NCBI GenBank assembly: GCA_003725745.1
Contig: RHDP01000001.1
Coordinates: 5,869,501 to 5,933,500 of the forward strand
Length of the DNA stretch: 64,000 bases
Direction of reading: 5' to 3'
From: Streptomyces sp. I6
GTDB lineage: Bacteria; Actinomycetota; Actinomycetes; Streptomycetales; Streptomycetaceae
The translations under genes were made by a program, and so were the position numbers. Of the stretch, positions 18,708 to 26,709 are shown in pieces (position 1 is the first letter of the stretch; each line of letters starts with the position of its first letter). Below the pieces are notes generated by a model. That model did no database searches, had not been told where the DNA came from, and was given only the letters and a program-made list of their open reading frames with translations.

Positions 18708-18959
18708 ATGGTTCGTACGCCCCTGACCCCCGAAGAACGCGAACGCGGAGAGCGGCTCGGGCGGTTGCTGCGCGAGGCCCGCGGCCGGCGGAGCATGGTG
18801 GAGATCGCCGCCGCCGCGGGGATCTCCGCCGAGACGCTGCGCAAGATCGAGACGGGCCGCGCCCCGACACCCGCGTTCTTCACCGTGGCGGCCCTGGCCG
18901 GGGCGCTCGGGCTGTCCCTGGACGACCTGGCGGCGCGCTGCGCGTTCGTCCCGGTGTGA
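18708..18959 (+). CDS. Small XRE-family transcription regulator
   Basis: An 83-residue protein that is almost wholly a helix-turn-helix domain: GERLGRLLREARGRRSMVEIAAAAGISAETLRKIETGRAPTP, with the recognition helix around ISAETLRKIE. There is no ligand-binding domain. It faces map across 51 bases that contain a dyad, so autoregulation together with control of map is likely. The start at 18708 agrees with the leaderless promoter. Confidence 0.9.
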   Translation: MVRTPLTPEERERGERLGRLLREARGRRSMVEIAAAAGISAETLRKIETGRAPTPAFFTVAALAGALGLSLDDLAARCAFVPV

Positions 18960-19070
18960 TGGGTCGGGGGCCGGTCCCCGGCCGCCGAGGTGCGGCCCCG
19001 GCTCCGTGCCGGACCGCGCGAGTGCGGCCCGGGGCACCGGCCCGGCGTCGCGGGGCGTAGTCTCGCGCCC

Positions 19071-19460
19071 GTGGACCTCCAGGAGCTCGACCGCGCCAAG
19101 TACATCAGCCTCACCACCTTCCGCAAGGACGGGACGGGCGTCGCCACGCCCGTGTGGTTCGCCGTCGAGGGCGGTGAACTGTACGTCTGGACCCGCTCCG
19201 ACTCGTGGAAGGTCAAGCGCCTGCGCCGGGACGACCGGGTCACGGTGGTCCCCTGCGACGTGCGCGGCAGGGTCGGGGAGGGGGCCGAGGCCGCGGAGGG
19301 TAATGCGCGCCTGCTCGAAGGGGCCGATCTCGGGAAGGTCAGGAAGCTGCTGAGCCGCAAGTACACCTGGCGGTTCTGGCTCGTCGACGTGCCCGCCGCG
19401 GTCGTGCGTCTGGGCAGGCGCCCGCACACCGGCATCGCGGTGACGCTTCGGGCACGTTGA
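19071..19460 (+). CDS. PPOX-class F420-dependent oxidoreductase
   Basis: A 129-residue split-barrel flavin/F420-binding protein. It begins with the family's LDRAKYISLTTFRKDGTGVATPVWF-type start and has ELYVWTRSDSWKVKRLRRDDRV, the deazaflavin-binding segment of the PPOX/pyridoxamine oxidase-like family. Such proteins reduce small molecules with F420H2 or bind biliverdin; the substrate is unknown. The GTG at 19071 is preceded by TAGTCT about 7 bases upstream, so this too may be leaderless. No neighbouring gene shows its pathway. Confidence 0.88.
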   Translation: MDLQELDRAKYISLTTFRKDGTGVATPVWFAVEGGELYVWTRSDSWKVKRLRRDDRVTVVPCDVRGRVGEGAEAAEGNARLLEGADLGKVRKLLSRKYTWRFWLVDVPAAVVRLGRRPHTGIAVTLRAR

Positions 19461-19554
19461 GCGATCCGCACCGTTCCCGAAAACTGCGCGTAGCCGTCCC
19501 GTAACACGGCTGGGGTCGAATGCCTGCGAACCCGAGGCGGAGGGCGGGCAGACG

Positions 19555-21525
19555 ATGGCGGCGCAGCAACTCCCGGACCAGATGGGGGACTTCGCGCGAT
19601 ACCTCAGTACGGTGACGGAGCGCCTGGATCCGGAGAGCGGCTGGTGCGCGGTGTTCCGGCGGCGCGACCCCGACGGGCTGACGGCCTGTCTGCGAGGGGC
19701 CGAGGTACCACCGTGGGACGTGGTGGAGTCCCTTCTCCAGGACCTCGCGGCGGACGGCGAGGAGACGGCGCACGCCCGCGGGTTGCACGCCGCGGCGGCG
19801 ACCGCCCACGACCGCCGGCCGGGCGGCGCGGAAGCCCTGAGGCGGAGGTTGGAGGCGATGCGGCGCGAACGGGCCCGCGCGGCGGAGCGGGGCCGGGAAC
19901 TGCTGCACCGGCTCGCCGCCGTCCCCGAGCACTCCGCCGCGTACCGGGACCTGGCCCACGACCTCTCCTGGACCAACGACGACCACACCCGCGCGACCTC
20001 GCGATGCGCCGAACTCGCCACCCGGATCGCCGCGCTGGCACCCCCTCCCGGGCCTCCCGCCGGCCGGGCGCCGTCCGGTCCGCACCCGGATCAGCCCCAT
20101 CGCGCGGCGGCAGCCGCGGGGTTCGGCGCGCACACCGCGGGGCCCGACGGGGACCATGACGCCCATCGGGGCGCCGCGCCGGGAGTCGCGGGGGGTGAGC
20201 CGGCGGCACGGGCCGGGCAGGGGCATCACCCGGCGCACTTCGGCGCGGAGACCCGGACCGAACCGCCGGAGGCCGGCGCCGAGGAGACGGGCGGCGGGCG
20301 GCGGGCGGCGGCTCGGGCCGGCGGTTCCGGTCCCGGGTGGGACGGGGTGGCCGCCGCGACGGGTGGTGCCGGTGGTGCCGGTGTGTGGCCCCGTGCCGAG
20401 GCGGATGCCGAGGAGACGGGCGGCGGGCGGCGGGCGGCGGCGGCCGGTGGCGTCGGGCCGGGACGGGACGGAGCACCCGCCGCGGCCGATGGTGCCGGTG
20501 GCGCCGGTGCCTGGGGCGCTGCCGATGGCGGGGCAGGGCCCGAGTGGGGCGGGGCGGACGCCGGGTTCGGCGCTGCCGGAGTGCCGAACCGCCCCGCGGG
20601 GGACGCCGAGGTGGGGCCGGGACGGGGCGGAGCGCCCGCCGCGGCCGATGGTGCCGGTGCGTGGCGTGCTGACGTGGCGAGCGGGGGCGGGGCGCCGCAG
20701 CCGCCCGGGGCCGACTCGCCCGGGGGCGCCATGCCGGGAGCCGGTTCGCCCGGAAGCGGCCCGCCGGGCGCCGGGCGTGAAGAGCGCCGGGGGAGCAGAC
20801 GGCGGCCGCGCGGGGCACGGTACGCCTGGTTCGACGGCGCGGCGGAGGACGGCGGGGACGAGCCCGTTCCCGTGCCCGGCGTACCGGAGTTGCCCGTCGC
20901 CGCCGCGCGGCCGCGCGGCGCACGGTTCGTCGGGGGAGCGGACGCGGAGCCGGCCGGCGCGGTGGGCCGGCCGCCGGCCGCGCCCGTCGGCGAGGACGAC
21001 CGCCGGGCGGCCCTGGAGGCCGTCGCCGCGCTCGGCCGGCTGCGTGCGGAGGGCCGCAGCGGAGAGGCGCACGTCCTGCTCTGCGAGGCCGCGTCGGGGC
21101 CCGCGGCCCGGCTGCCGGTGCTCGCCGCCGAGTTGCACCGCTCGGGGCTCTCCGCCGACTGGCCCACCCTCCTCTGGGAGGTGGCTTCGCTGCCGCCGGA
21201 GCGGCTCGCCGAGGCCGCCGGCGCCCTCGCCGAGGCGGGCCGCGAGGACGACTGCGGCCGGCTGCTCCGCCAGGGCGTGTCCCGTCCCGCCGGCGAGATC
21301 GCGGACGCCGTCCTCGCCCTCGCCGACGCGGGGGGCCGCCGCGAGGCGGGCGCGCTGCTCGCGGCCTTCCTCCGGGTCCGCACACCGGAGGAGGGCGCGC
21401 GGATCGCCGCCGCCGACCCCCGCCGCCTCGTTCCGCAACTGCTCTCCGCCGCCCGCGCGGTGTCGCCCGGCAGTGAGCGCGATCTGGTGCACGCGCTGCG
21501 CGTCGCAGGTCTCATCGGCGCCTGA
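19555..21525 (+). CDS. Large protein with Gly/Ala/Pro-rich repetitive centre, unknown function
   Basis: A 656-residue protein in three parts. The N-terminal ~150 residues form a helical domain (LPDQMGDFARYLSTVTERLDPESGWCAVFRRRDPDG..., SLLQDL, then LRRRLEAMRRERARAAERGRELLHRLA, a probable coiled coil). Residues about 165-480 are low complexity with near repeats of EETGGGRRAAA and AADGAGGAGAW, which read as imperfect DNA repeats. The last ~170 residues form a helical repeat-like domain (ALEAVAALGRLRAEGR..., LLCEAASGPAARLPVLAAELHRSGL, LAEAGREDDCGRLLRQG). Streptomyces encode similar proteins, often auto-annotated as UL36-like because of the low complexity; that name is not informative. A possible role in signalling or adaptor functions is only a guess. 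Confidence 0.72.
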   Translation: MAAQQLPDQMGDFARYLSTVTERLDPESGWCAVFRRRDPDGLTACLRGAEVPPWDVVESLLQDLAADGEETAHARGLHAAAATAHDRRPGGAEALRRRLEAMRRERARAAERGRELLHRLAAVPEHSAAYRDLAHDLSWTNDDHTRATSRCAELATRIAALAPPPGPPAGRAPSGPHPDQPHRAAAAAGFGAHTAGPDGDHDAHRGAAPGVAGGEPAARAGQGHHPAHFGAETRTEPPEAGAEETGGGRRAAARAGGSGPGWDGVAAATGGAGGAGVWPRAEADAEETGGGRRAAAAGGVGPGRDGAPAAADGAGGAGAWGAADGGAGPEWGGADAGFGAAGVPNRPAGDAEVGPGRGGAPAAADGAGAWRADVASGGGAPQPPGADSPGGAMPGAGSPGSGPPGAGREERRGSRRRPRGARYAWFDGAAEDGGDEPVPVPGVPELPVAAARPRGARFVGGADAEPAGAVGRPPAAPVGEDDRRAALEAVAALGRLRAEGRSGEAHVLLCEAASGPAARLPVLAAELHRSGLSADWPTLLWEVASLPPERLAEAAGALAEAGREDDCGRLLRQGVSRPAGEIADAVLALADAGGRREAGALLAAFLRVRTPEEGARIAAADPRRLVPQLLSAARAVSPGSERDLVHALRVAGLIGA

Positions 21526-21527
21526 AA

Positions 21528-21549
21528 GCATGCGGTATACGCCGTATGC
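21528..21549. promoter_or_regulatory. Imperfect dyad near the pyrimidine operon
   Basis: GCATGCGG and CCGTATGC match at seven of eight positions around TATACG. The dyad sits just after the stop of the preceding gene, about 145 bases upstream of the nitrilase start. It may be an upstream operator or the stem of a weak terminator. Confidence 0.3.
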
Positions 21550-21601
21550 CGACCGCTCGGGTGCGAAACATGATCGACACTGCGGGTTGACGACGATGGT
21601 C

Positions 21602-21662
21602 TTGCCCCCGTGTGTGACGGGGCTTACCTTCTCCTCCTACGCATCGCGTCTACGTGCGTAGA
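21602..21662 (+). promoter_or_regulatory. Promoter with overlapping operator of the pyrimidine degradation operon
   Basis: TTGCCC at 21602-21607 and TACCTT at 21625-21630 are separated by exactly 17 bases and form a plausible -35/-10 pair. Directly downstream, TCTACG-TG-CGTAGA at 21649-21662 is a perfect dyad, and CTACGCA at 21637-21643 repeats its arm, pairing with TGCGTAG at 21655-21661. The two half-sites cover the expected transcription start and the leader, as for a GntR- or TetR-type repressor. The nitrilase ribosome-binding site AAGGAG follows at 21681. Confidence 0.5.
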
Positions 21663-21692
21663 GGCTCTGACGTCTTGTCGAAGGAGCAGCTC

Positions 21693-22535
21693 ATGACCAA
21701 CGTCGTTCGCGCCGCACTCGTCCAGGCCACCTGGACCGGCGACACCGAATCCATGATCGCCAAGCATGAGGAGCACGCCCGTGAGGCGGCCCGGCAGGGC
21801 GCCAAGGTCATCGGATTCCAGGAGGTCTTCAACGCCCCGTACTTCTGCCAGGTGCAGGAGCCGGAGCACTACCGCTGGGCCGAACCCGTGCCGGACGGCC
21901 CCACGGTGCTCCGCATGCGGGACCTGGCCCGGGAGACCGGGATGGTGATCGTCGTCCCCGTCTTCGAGGTCGAGGACTCCGGCTTCTACTACAACACCGC
22001 CGCCGTGATCGACGCCGACGGCAGCTATCTCGGCAAGTACCGCAAGCACCACATCCCCCAGGTCAAGGGATTCTGGGAGAAGTACTACTTCAGGCCCGGG
22101 AACGCCGGCTGGCCCGTCTTCGACACCTCCGTCGGCAAGGTCGGCGTCTATATCTGCTACGACCGCCACTTCCCGGAGGGCTGGCGCCAACTCGGACTCG
22201 GCGGAGCCCAGTTGGTCTACAACCCGTCGGCCACCTCCCGCGGCCTGTCCGCCTACCTCTGGCAGCTGGAGCAGCCCGCGGCGGCCGTCGCCAACGAGTA
22301 CTTCATCGCCGCCATCAACCGGGTCGGCCAGGAGGAGTACGGCGACAACGACTTCTACGGCAGCAGCTACTTCGTCGACCCGCGCGGGCAGTTCGTCGGC
22401 GACGTCGCCAGCGACAAGGAGGAGGAACTGATCGTCAGGGACCTCGACTTCGGCCTCATCGACGAGGTGCGGCAGCAGTGGGCCTTCTACCGCGACCGGC
22501 GGCCCGACGCCTACGAGGGGCTGGTCAAGCCGTGA
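21693..22535 (+). CDS. Nitrilase-superfamily amidohydrolase, probable beta-ureidopropionase
   Basis: A 280-residue carbon-nitrogen hydrolase. The Glu-Lys-Cys triad is visible: Glu44 in GFQEVFNAPYF, Lys in KYRKHHIPQ and Cys155 in VGVYICYDRHFPEGW. The FWEKYYFRPGN segment matches beta-ureidopropionases and N-carbamoyl-amino-acid or carbamoylputrescine amidases. Given the dihydropyrimidinase and aminotransferase downstream, the likely reaction is N-carbamoyl-beta-alanine to beta-alanine, CO2 and ammonia, the third step of reductive pyrimidine breakdown. ATG at 21693 follows AAGGAG. The stop overlaps the next start in GTGA, so the two genes are translationally coupled. Confidence 0.93.
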   Translation: MTNVVRAALVQATWTGDTESMIAKHEEHAREAARQGAKVIGFQEVFNAPYFCQVQEPEHYRWAEPVPDGPTVLRMRDLARETGMVIVVPVFEVEDSGFYYNTAAVIDADGSYLGKYRKHHIPQVKGFWEKYYFRPGNAGWPVFDTSVGKVGVYICYDRHFPEGWRQLGLGGAQLVYNPSATSRGLSAYLWQLEQPAAAVANEYFIAAINRVGQEEYGDNDFYGSSYFVDPRGQFVGDVASDKEEELIVRDLDFGLIDEVRQQWAFYRDRRPDAYEGLVKP

Positions 22536-23812
22536 ACGGCCTGTACGGGCGGCACCGCGCCGTCATCCCCGACTGGGTCGCGCTCTACTACCGGCAGCCC
22601 GTCGAGATCACCCACGGGGAGGGGCGGCACGTCTGGGACGCCGACGGCAACCGCTACCTCGACTTCTTCGGCGGCATCCTCACCACCATGACCGCCCACG
22701 CCCTGCCCGAGGTCACCAAGGCGGTGAGCGAGCAGGCCGGGCGGATCATCCACTCCTCGACCCTCTACCTCAACCGCCCCATGGTGGAGCTGGCCGAGCG
22801 CATCGCCGCCCTGTCCCACATCCCCGACGCCCGGGTCTTCTTCACCACCTCCGGCACCGAGGCCAACGACACCGCCCTGCTGCTGGCCACCGCGTACCGC
22901 AGGTCCGGCCAGATCCTGGCGATGCGCAACAGCTACCACGGCCGCTCCTTCTCGGCCGTGTCCGTCACCGGCAACCGCTCCTGGTCACCGACCACCCTCT
23001 CCCCGGTGCAGACCCTGTACGTGCACGGGGGCATGCGCACCCGCGGACCCTACGCGGGTCTCTCCGACGCGCAGTTCATCGAGGCGTGCGTGGCCGACCT
23101 GGAGGACCTGCTCGGTCACACCCACGACGTGGCCGCGCTGATCGCCGAACCCATCCAGGGCGTCGGCGGCTTCACCTCCCCGCCGGACGGGCTGTACGCG
23201 GCCTTCCGCGAAGTCCTCGACCGGCACGGGATCCTGTGGATCGCCGACGAGGTGCAGACCGGCTGGGGCCGGACGGGAGAGCACTTCTGGGGCTGGCAGG
23301 CGCACGCGGAGAACGGCCCGCCGGACATCCTCACCTTCGCCAAGGGCATCGGCAACGGGATGTCCCTCGGCGGCGTCGTCGCCCGCGCCGAGGTGATGAA
23401 CTGCATCGACGCCAACTCCATCTCCACGTTCGGCGGTTCGCCCGTCACCTCGGCCGCGGGGCTCGCGAACCTCTCGTACCTGCTGGAGCACGATCTGCAG
23501 GGCAACGCGCGGCGGGTCGGCGGACTGCTCATCGAGCGGCTCCGCGCCATCGCCGCCGGGGTCCCCGCCGTGCGCGAAGTACGCGGACGGGGGCTGATGA
23601 TCGGCGTCGAACTGGTCCGGCCGGGCACGGACGAGGCGTTCCCCGAGGCGGCCGCCGCCGCGCTCGAGGCCGCCCGCGAAGGCGGACTGCTCATCGGCAA
23701 GGGCGGCGGTCACGACACCAGCGTCCTGCGGATCGCACCGCCGATGTCCCTCACCGTCGCCGAGGCGGAAGAGGGCGCCTCGATCCTCGAAAGCACCCTG
23801 CGCAGCATCTAG
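22532..23812 (+). CDS. Class III (omega) aminotransferase, probable beta-alanine transaminase
   Basis: A 426-residue PLP enzyme. It shows YLDFFGGILTTMTAHALP, FFTTSGTEANDTALLLAT (phosphate-binding), NSYHGRSFSAVSVTG, IADEVQTGWGRTGEHFWG (Asp binding the pyridine nitrogen) and ILTFAKGIGNG with the PLP lysine. The family transfers amino groups from beta-alanine, beta-aminoisobutyrate or alanine to a keto acid such as pyruvate or 2-oxoglutarate. In this operon it should turn beta-alanine into malonate semialdehyde. The GTG start at 22532 overlaps the nitrilase stop by four bases. Confidence 0.92.
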   Translation: MNGLYGRHRAVIPDWVALYYRQPVEITHGEGRHVWDADGNRYLDFFGGILTTMTAHALPEVTKAVSEQAGRIIHSSTLYLNRPMVELAERIAALSHIPDARVFFTTSGTEANDTALLLATAYRRSGQILAMRNSYHGRSFSAVSVTGNRSWSPTTLSPVQTLYVHGGMRTRGPYAGLSDAQFIEACVADLEDLLGHTHDVAALIAEPIQGVGGFTSPPDGLYAAFREVLDRHGILWIADEVQTGWGRTGEHFWGWQAHAENGPPDILTFAKGIGNGMSLGGVVARAEVMNCIDANSISTFGGSPVTSAAGLANLSYLLEHDLQGNARRVGGLLIERLRAIAAGVPAVREVRGRGLMIGVELVRPGTDEAFPEAAAAALEAAREGGLLIGKGGGHDTSVLRIAPPMSLTVAEAEEGASILESTLRSI

Positions 23813-23831
23813 TCCACGCGAGGGGAAGACC

Positions 23832-25235
23832 ATGAGCAACCGCACCCTGATCCGAGGCGGACTCGTTCTGACCGCCGCCGACGAGACCCACGCCGACGTC
23901 CTGGTCGAGGACGGCCGTGTCGCCGCCCTCGCCGCCCACGGCTCGGTCGCCGCGGGGAGCTGGACCGCCGACCGCACCATCGACGCCACCGGGAAGTACG
24001 TCATCCCGGGCGGGGTCGACGCGCACACCCACATGGAGCTGCCTTTCGGCGGCACCTTCGCGTCCGACACCTTCGAGACGGGCACCCGGGCCGCCGCCTG
24101 GGGCGGTACCACCACCATCGTGGACTTCGCCGTCCAGGCCAGGGGCCAGACCCTGCGGGAGGGACTCGACGCCTGGTACGCCAAGGCCGACGGCAACTGC
24201 GCCATCGACTACGGCTTCCACATGATCCTCTCCGATGTCAACGAGTCCTCCCTGAAGGAGATGGACCTGCTCGTCGAGGAGGGCGTCACCTCCTTCAAGC
24301 TGTTCATGGCCTACCCCGGCGTCTTCTACAGCGACGACGGCCAGATCCTGCGCGCCATGCAGCGCGGCACCGCCAACGGCGGGCTGATCATGATGCACGC
24401 GGAGAACGGCATCGCGATCGACGTCCTCGTCGAACAGGCCCTGGTGCGCGGCGAGACCGACCCCCGATACCACGGCGAGGTCCGCAAGGTGCTGCTGGAG
24501 GCCGAGGCCACGCACCGCGCCGTCCAGCTCGCCCGGGTCGCCGGGGCGCCGCTGTACGTCGTGCACGTCTCGGCCGAGGAGGCCGTCGCCGAACTGGCCG
24601 CCGCCCGGGACATGGGACTGCCGGTGTTCGGCGAGACCTGTCCGCAGTACCTGTTCCTGTCCACCGACAACCTCGCCGAACCGGGCTTCGAGGGCGCCAA
24701 GTACGTCTGCAGCACACCGCTGCGGCCCAGGGAGCACCAGGCCGCGTTGTGGCGCGGGCTGCGGACCGACGACCTCCAGGTGGTCTCCACCGACCACTGC
24801 CCGTTCTGCTTCTCCGGCCAGAAGGACCTCGGCCGCGGTGACTTCTCCAGGATCCCCAACGGGCTGCCGGGCGTGGAGAACCGGATGGACCTGCTCCACC
24901 AGGCGGTCCTCGACGGCCGTATCTCCCGCCGCCGCTGGATCGAGATCGCCTGCGCCGCGCCCGCCCGGATGTTCGGCCTCTATCCGAAGAAGGGCACCAT
25001 CGCGCCGGGCGCCGACGCCGACATCGTCGTGTACGACCCGCGTGCGGAGCAGGTCCTCTCCGCCGAGACCCACCACATGAACGTCGACTACTCGGCCTAC
25101 GAGGGCAAGCGGGTCACCGGACGGGTCGAGACCGTGCTCTCGCGCGGTGAAGTCGTCATCGACCGCCGGGAGTTCACCGGCCGGGCCGGTCACGGCGTCT
25201 TCACCCCCCGCTCGACCTGCCAGTACCTGAACTAG
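23832..25235 (+). CDS. hydA: Dihydropyrimidinase (D-hydantoinase)
   Basis: A 467-residue amidohydrolase that opens the ring of dihydrouracil, dihydrothymine or hydantoins. The binuclear metal site is clear: His65 and His67 in VDAHTHMELPFGG, carboxylated Lys156 in SFKLFMAYPG, His in MMHAENG, His in VVHVSAEEA and Asp in STDHCPF. GDFSRIPNGLPGVENRMDLL is the substrate-loop signature. GAGGGGAAGACC precedes the ATG. It follows the aminotransferase by 19 bases. It performs the second step of the pathway, so the operon covers dihydrouracil to malonate semialdehyde. Confidence 0.95.
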   Translation: MSNRTLIRGGLVLTAADETHADVLVEDGRVAALAAHGSVAAGSWTADRTIDATGKYVIPGGVDAHTHMELPFGGTFASDTFETGTRAAAWGGTTTIVDFAVQARGQTLREGLDAWYAKADGNCAIDYGFHMILSDVNESSLKEMDLLVEEGVTSFKLFMAYPGVFYSDDGQILRAMQRGTANGGLIMMHAENGIAIDVLVEQALVRGETDPRYHGEVRKVLLEAEATHRAVQLARVAGAPLYVVHVSAEEAVAELAAARDMGLPVFGETCPQYLFLSTDNLAEPGFEGAKYVCSTPLRPREHQAALWRGLRTDDLQVVSTDHCPFCFSGQKDLGRGDFSRIPNGLPGVENRMDLLHQAVLDGRISRRRWIEIACAAPARMFGLYPKKGTIAPGADADIVVYDPRAEQVLSAETHHMNVDYSAYEGKRVTGRVETVLSRGEVVIDRREFTGRAGHGVFTPRSTCQYLN

Positions 25236-25265
25236 ACCCAGCGGAACCCGACCCAGGAGGTCCAC

Positions 25266-26266
25266 GTGGACTTCGGACTCGTCCTGCAGACGGACCCGCC
25301 CGCCTCGGCGGTCGTCGGCCTGATGCGGCGCGCGGAACGCAACGGCTTCCGCTACGGCTGGACGTTCGACTCGGCGGTGCTGTGGCAGGAGCCGTTCGTC
25401 ATCTACAGCCAGATCCTCGAGCACACCCGGAAGATGCACGTCGGTCCCATGGTCACCAACCCCGGGACCCGGACGTGGGAGGTGACGGCCTCGACCTTCG
25501 CCACCCTGAACGACATGTTCGGCAACCGCACCGTCTGCGGCATCGGCCGCGGTGACTCGGCGATGCGGGTGGCCGGCCGCAGGCCCGACACCCTGGCCCG
25601 GCTCGGCGAGGCCATCGACGTCATCCGCGATCTCGCCGAGGGCCGCGAGGCCGTCGTCGACGGCAACCCCATCCGCATTCCCTGGGTGCGGGACGGCAGG
25701 CTGCCCGTGTGGATGGCGGCCTACGGACCGAAGGCCCTGGCCCTCGCCGGGCAGAAGGCCGACGGGTTCATCCTCCAACTCGCCGACCCCTACCTCACCA
25801 GGTGGATGGTCAGGGCCGTACGCGAGGCCGCCGCCGACGCCGGTCGGGACCCGGAGGCGATCACGATCTGCGTGGCCGCGCCGGCGTATGTGGGCGACGA
25901 CCTCGAGCACGCCCGCGACCAGTGCCGCTGGTTCGGGGGATGGTCGGCAACCACGTCGCCGACCTGGTCTCGCGCTACGGGGAGGGTTCCTCGATGGTCC
26001 CCGGCGAGCTCACCGAGTACATCAAGGCCCGGCAGGGCTACGACTACCGCCACCACGGCCGCGCCGGGAACCCGTCCACCGACTTCGTCCCCGACGAGAT
26101 CGTCGACCGCTTCTGCCTGCTGGGCCCGCCCTCCGCGCACATCGAGAAGCTGCGGGCGCTGCGCGAGCTGGGAGTGGACCAGTTCGCCGTCTACAACATG
26201 CACGACGCGCAGGAGGCGACCATCGACGCCTACGGCGAGGAGGTCATCCCGGCACTCGACCGCTGA
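25266..26266 (+). pseudogene. Luciferase-like F420-dependent oxidoreductase, frame broken once
   Basis: An LLM-class protein starting at the GTG at 25266 behind CCAGGAGG. The first part reads DFGLVLQTDPPASAVVGLM, YGWTFDSAVLWQEPF, VTNPGTRTWEVTASTFATLN and CGIGRGDSAMRVAGRRP, close to the TIGR03842 group as I remember it. The G run 25935-25939 needs one more G to join RWFGG to MVGNHVADLVSRYGEGSSMVPGELTEY and the end EEVIPALDR. Full length is about 333 residues. The gene is the last of the pyrimidine operon. No classical dihydropyrimidine dehydrogenase is present, so this protein may act at the redox step of the pathway, using F420 or flavin. Confidence 0.88.
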
Positions 26267-26709
26267 CGCGCGAGGAACAGCCCCCACACGCCCGTCCGTC
26301 AGCGTCGGCCCGTCGGCCCGTGCGTCAGCGCCGGCCCGACCGGACGGGCCGACGCGGGGGGTCATGCCCCGGCCCTCACGGCCGGCGGCGTCCCGGCGGT
26401 GGGCGGCTCCCCTTCGGCTCCCGGGCGCCCTTCCCCGGCGCCCGTACGATCCCCTGCCGGGACCGCTCGCGGACTACGACCGGGCGGTGGGGCACGCGGC
26501 CTGGCCGCCGCCGTACACGGCGCTGATGCCGCCGGAGCGCGACCGGCACCGCCGGCCGGCCGCCCCCACCGCAGAGGGGCGGCGGCCACGTGGAACACGC
26601 CCGTGGCGGGGACCCGGGGTCCGGACCGCTCCCCAGCGGCCCGGACCCCGGGCGCCGAAAGGGCCCGCCCCGTACGGGGGTGGAATGCGGGGTGGGCCCG
26701 GCAGCGGCC
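26267..26709. other. Convergent intergenic region
   Basis: No gene is supported. It contains a palindromic run of CGGCCCGTCGG words at about 26290-26355, able to form a hairpin after the operon, and the long inverted repeat at 26613-26652. Confidence 0.45.
26613..26652. terminator. Bidirectional hairpin terminator between operon and SDR gene
   Basis: CCCGGGGTCCGG (26613-26624) and CCGGACCCCGGG (26641-26652) are perfect 12-base arms with a 16-base loop. The hairpin lies 60 bases after the stop of the minus-strand SDR gene and downstream of the plus-strand pyrimidine operon, so it can serve both. There is no T run. Confidence 0.65.

Noticed and set aside
23751-25910. A minus-strand frame of 719 codons over the dihydropyrimidinase
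   Set aside because: Shadow of hydA; no protein-like composition, and the plus strand has full catalytic motifs.
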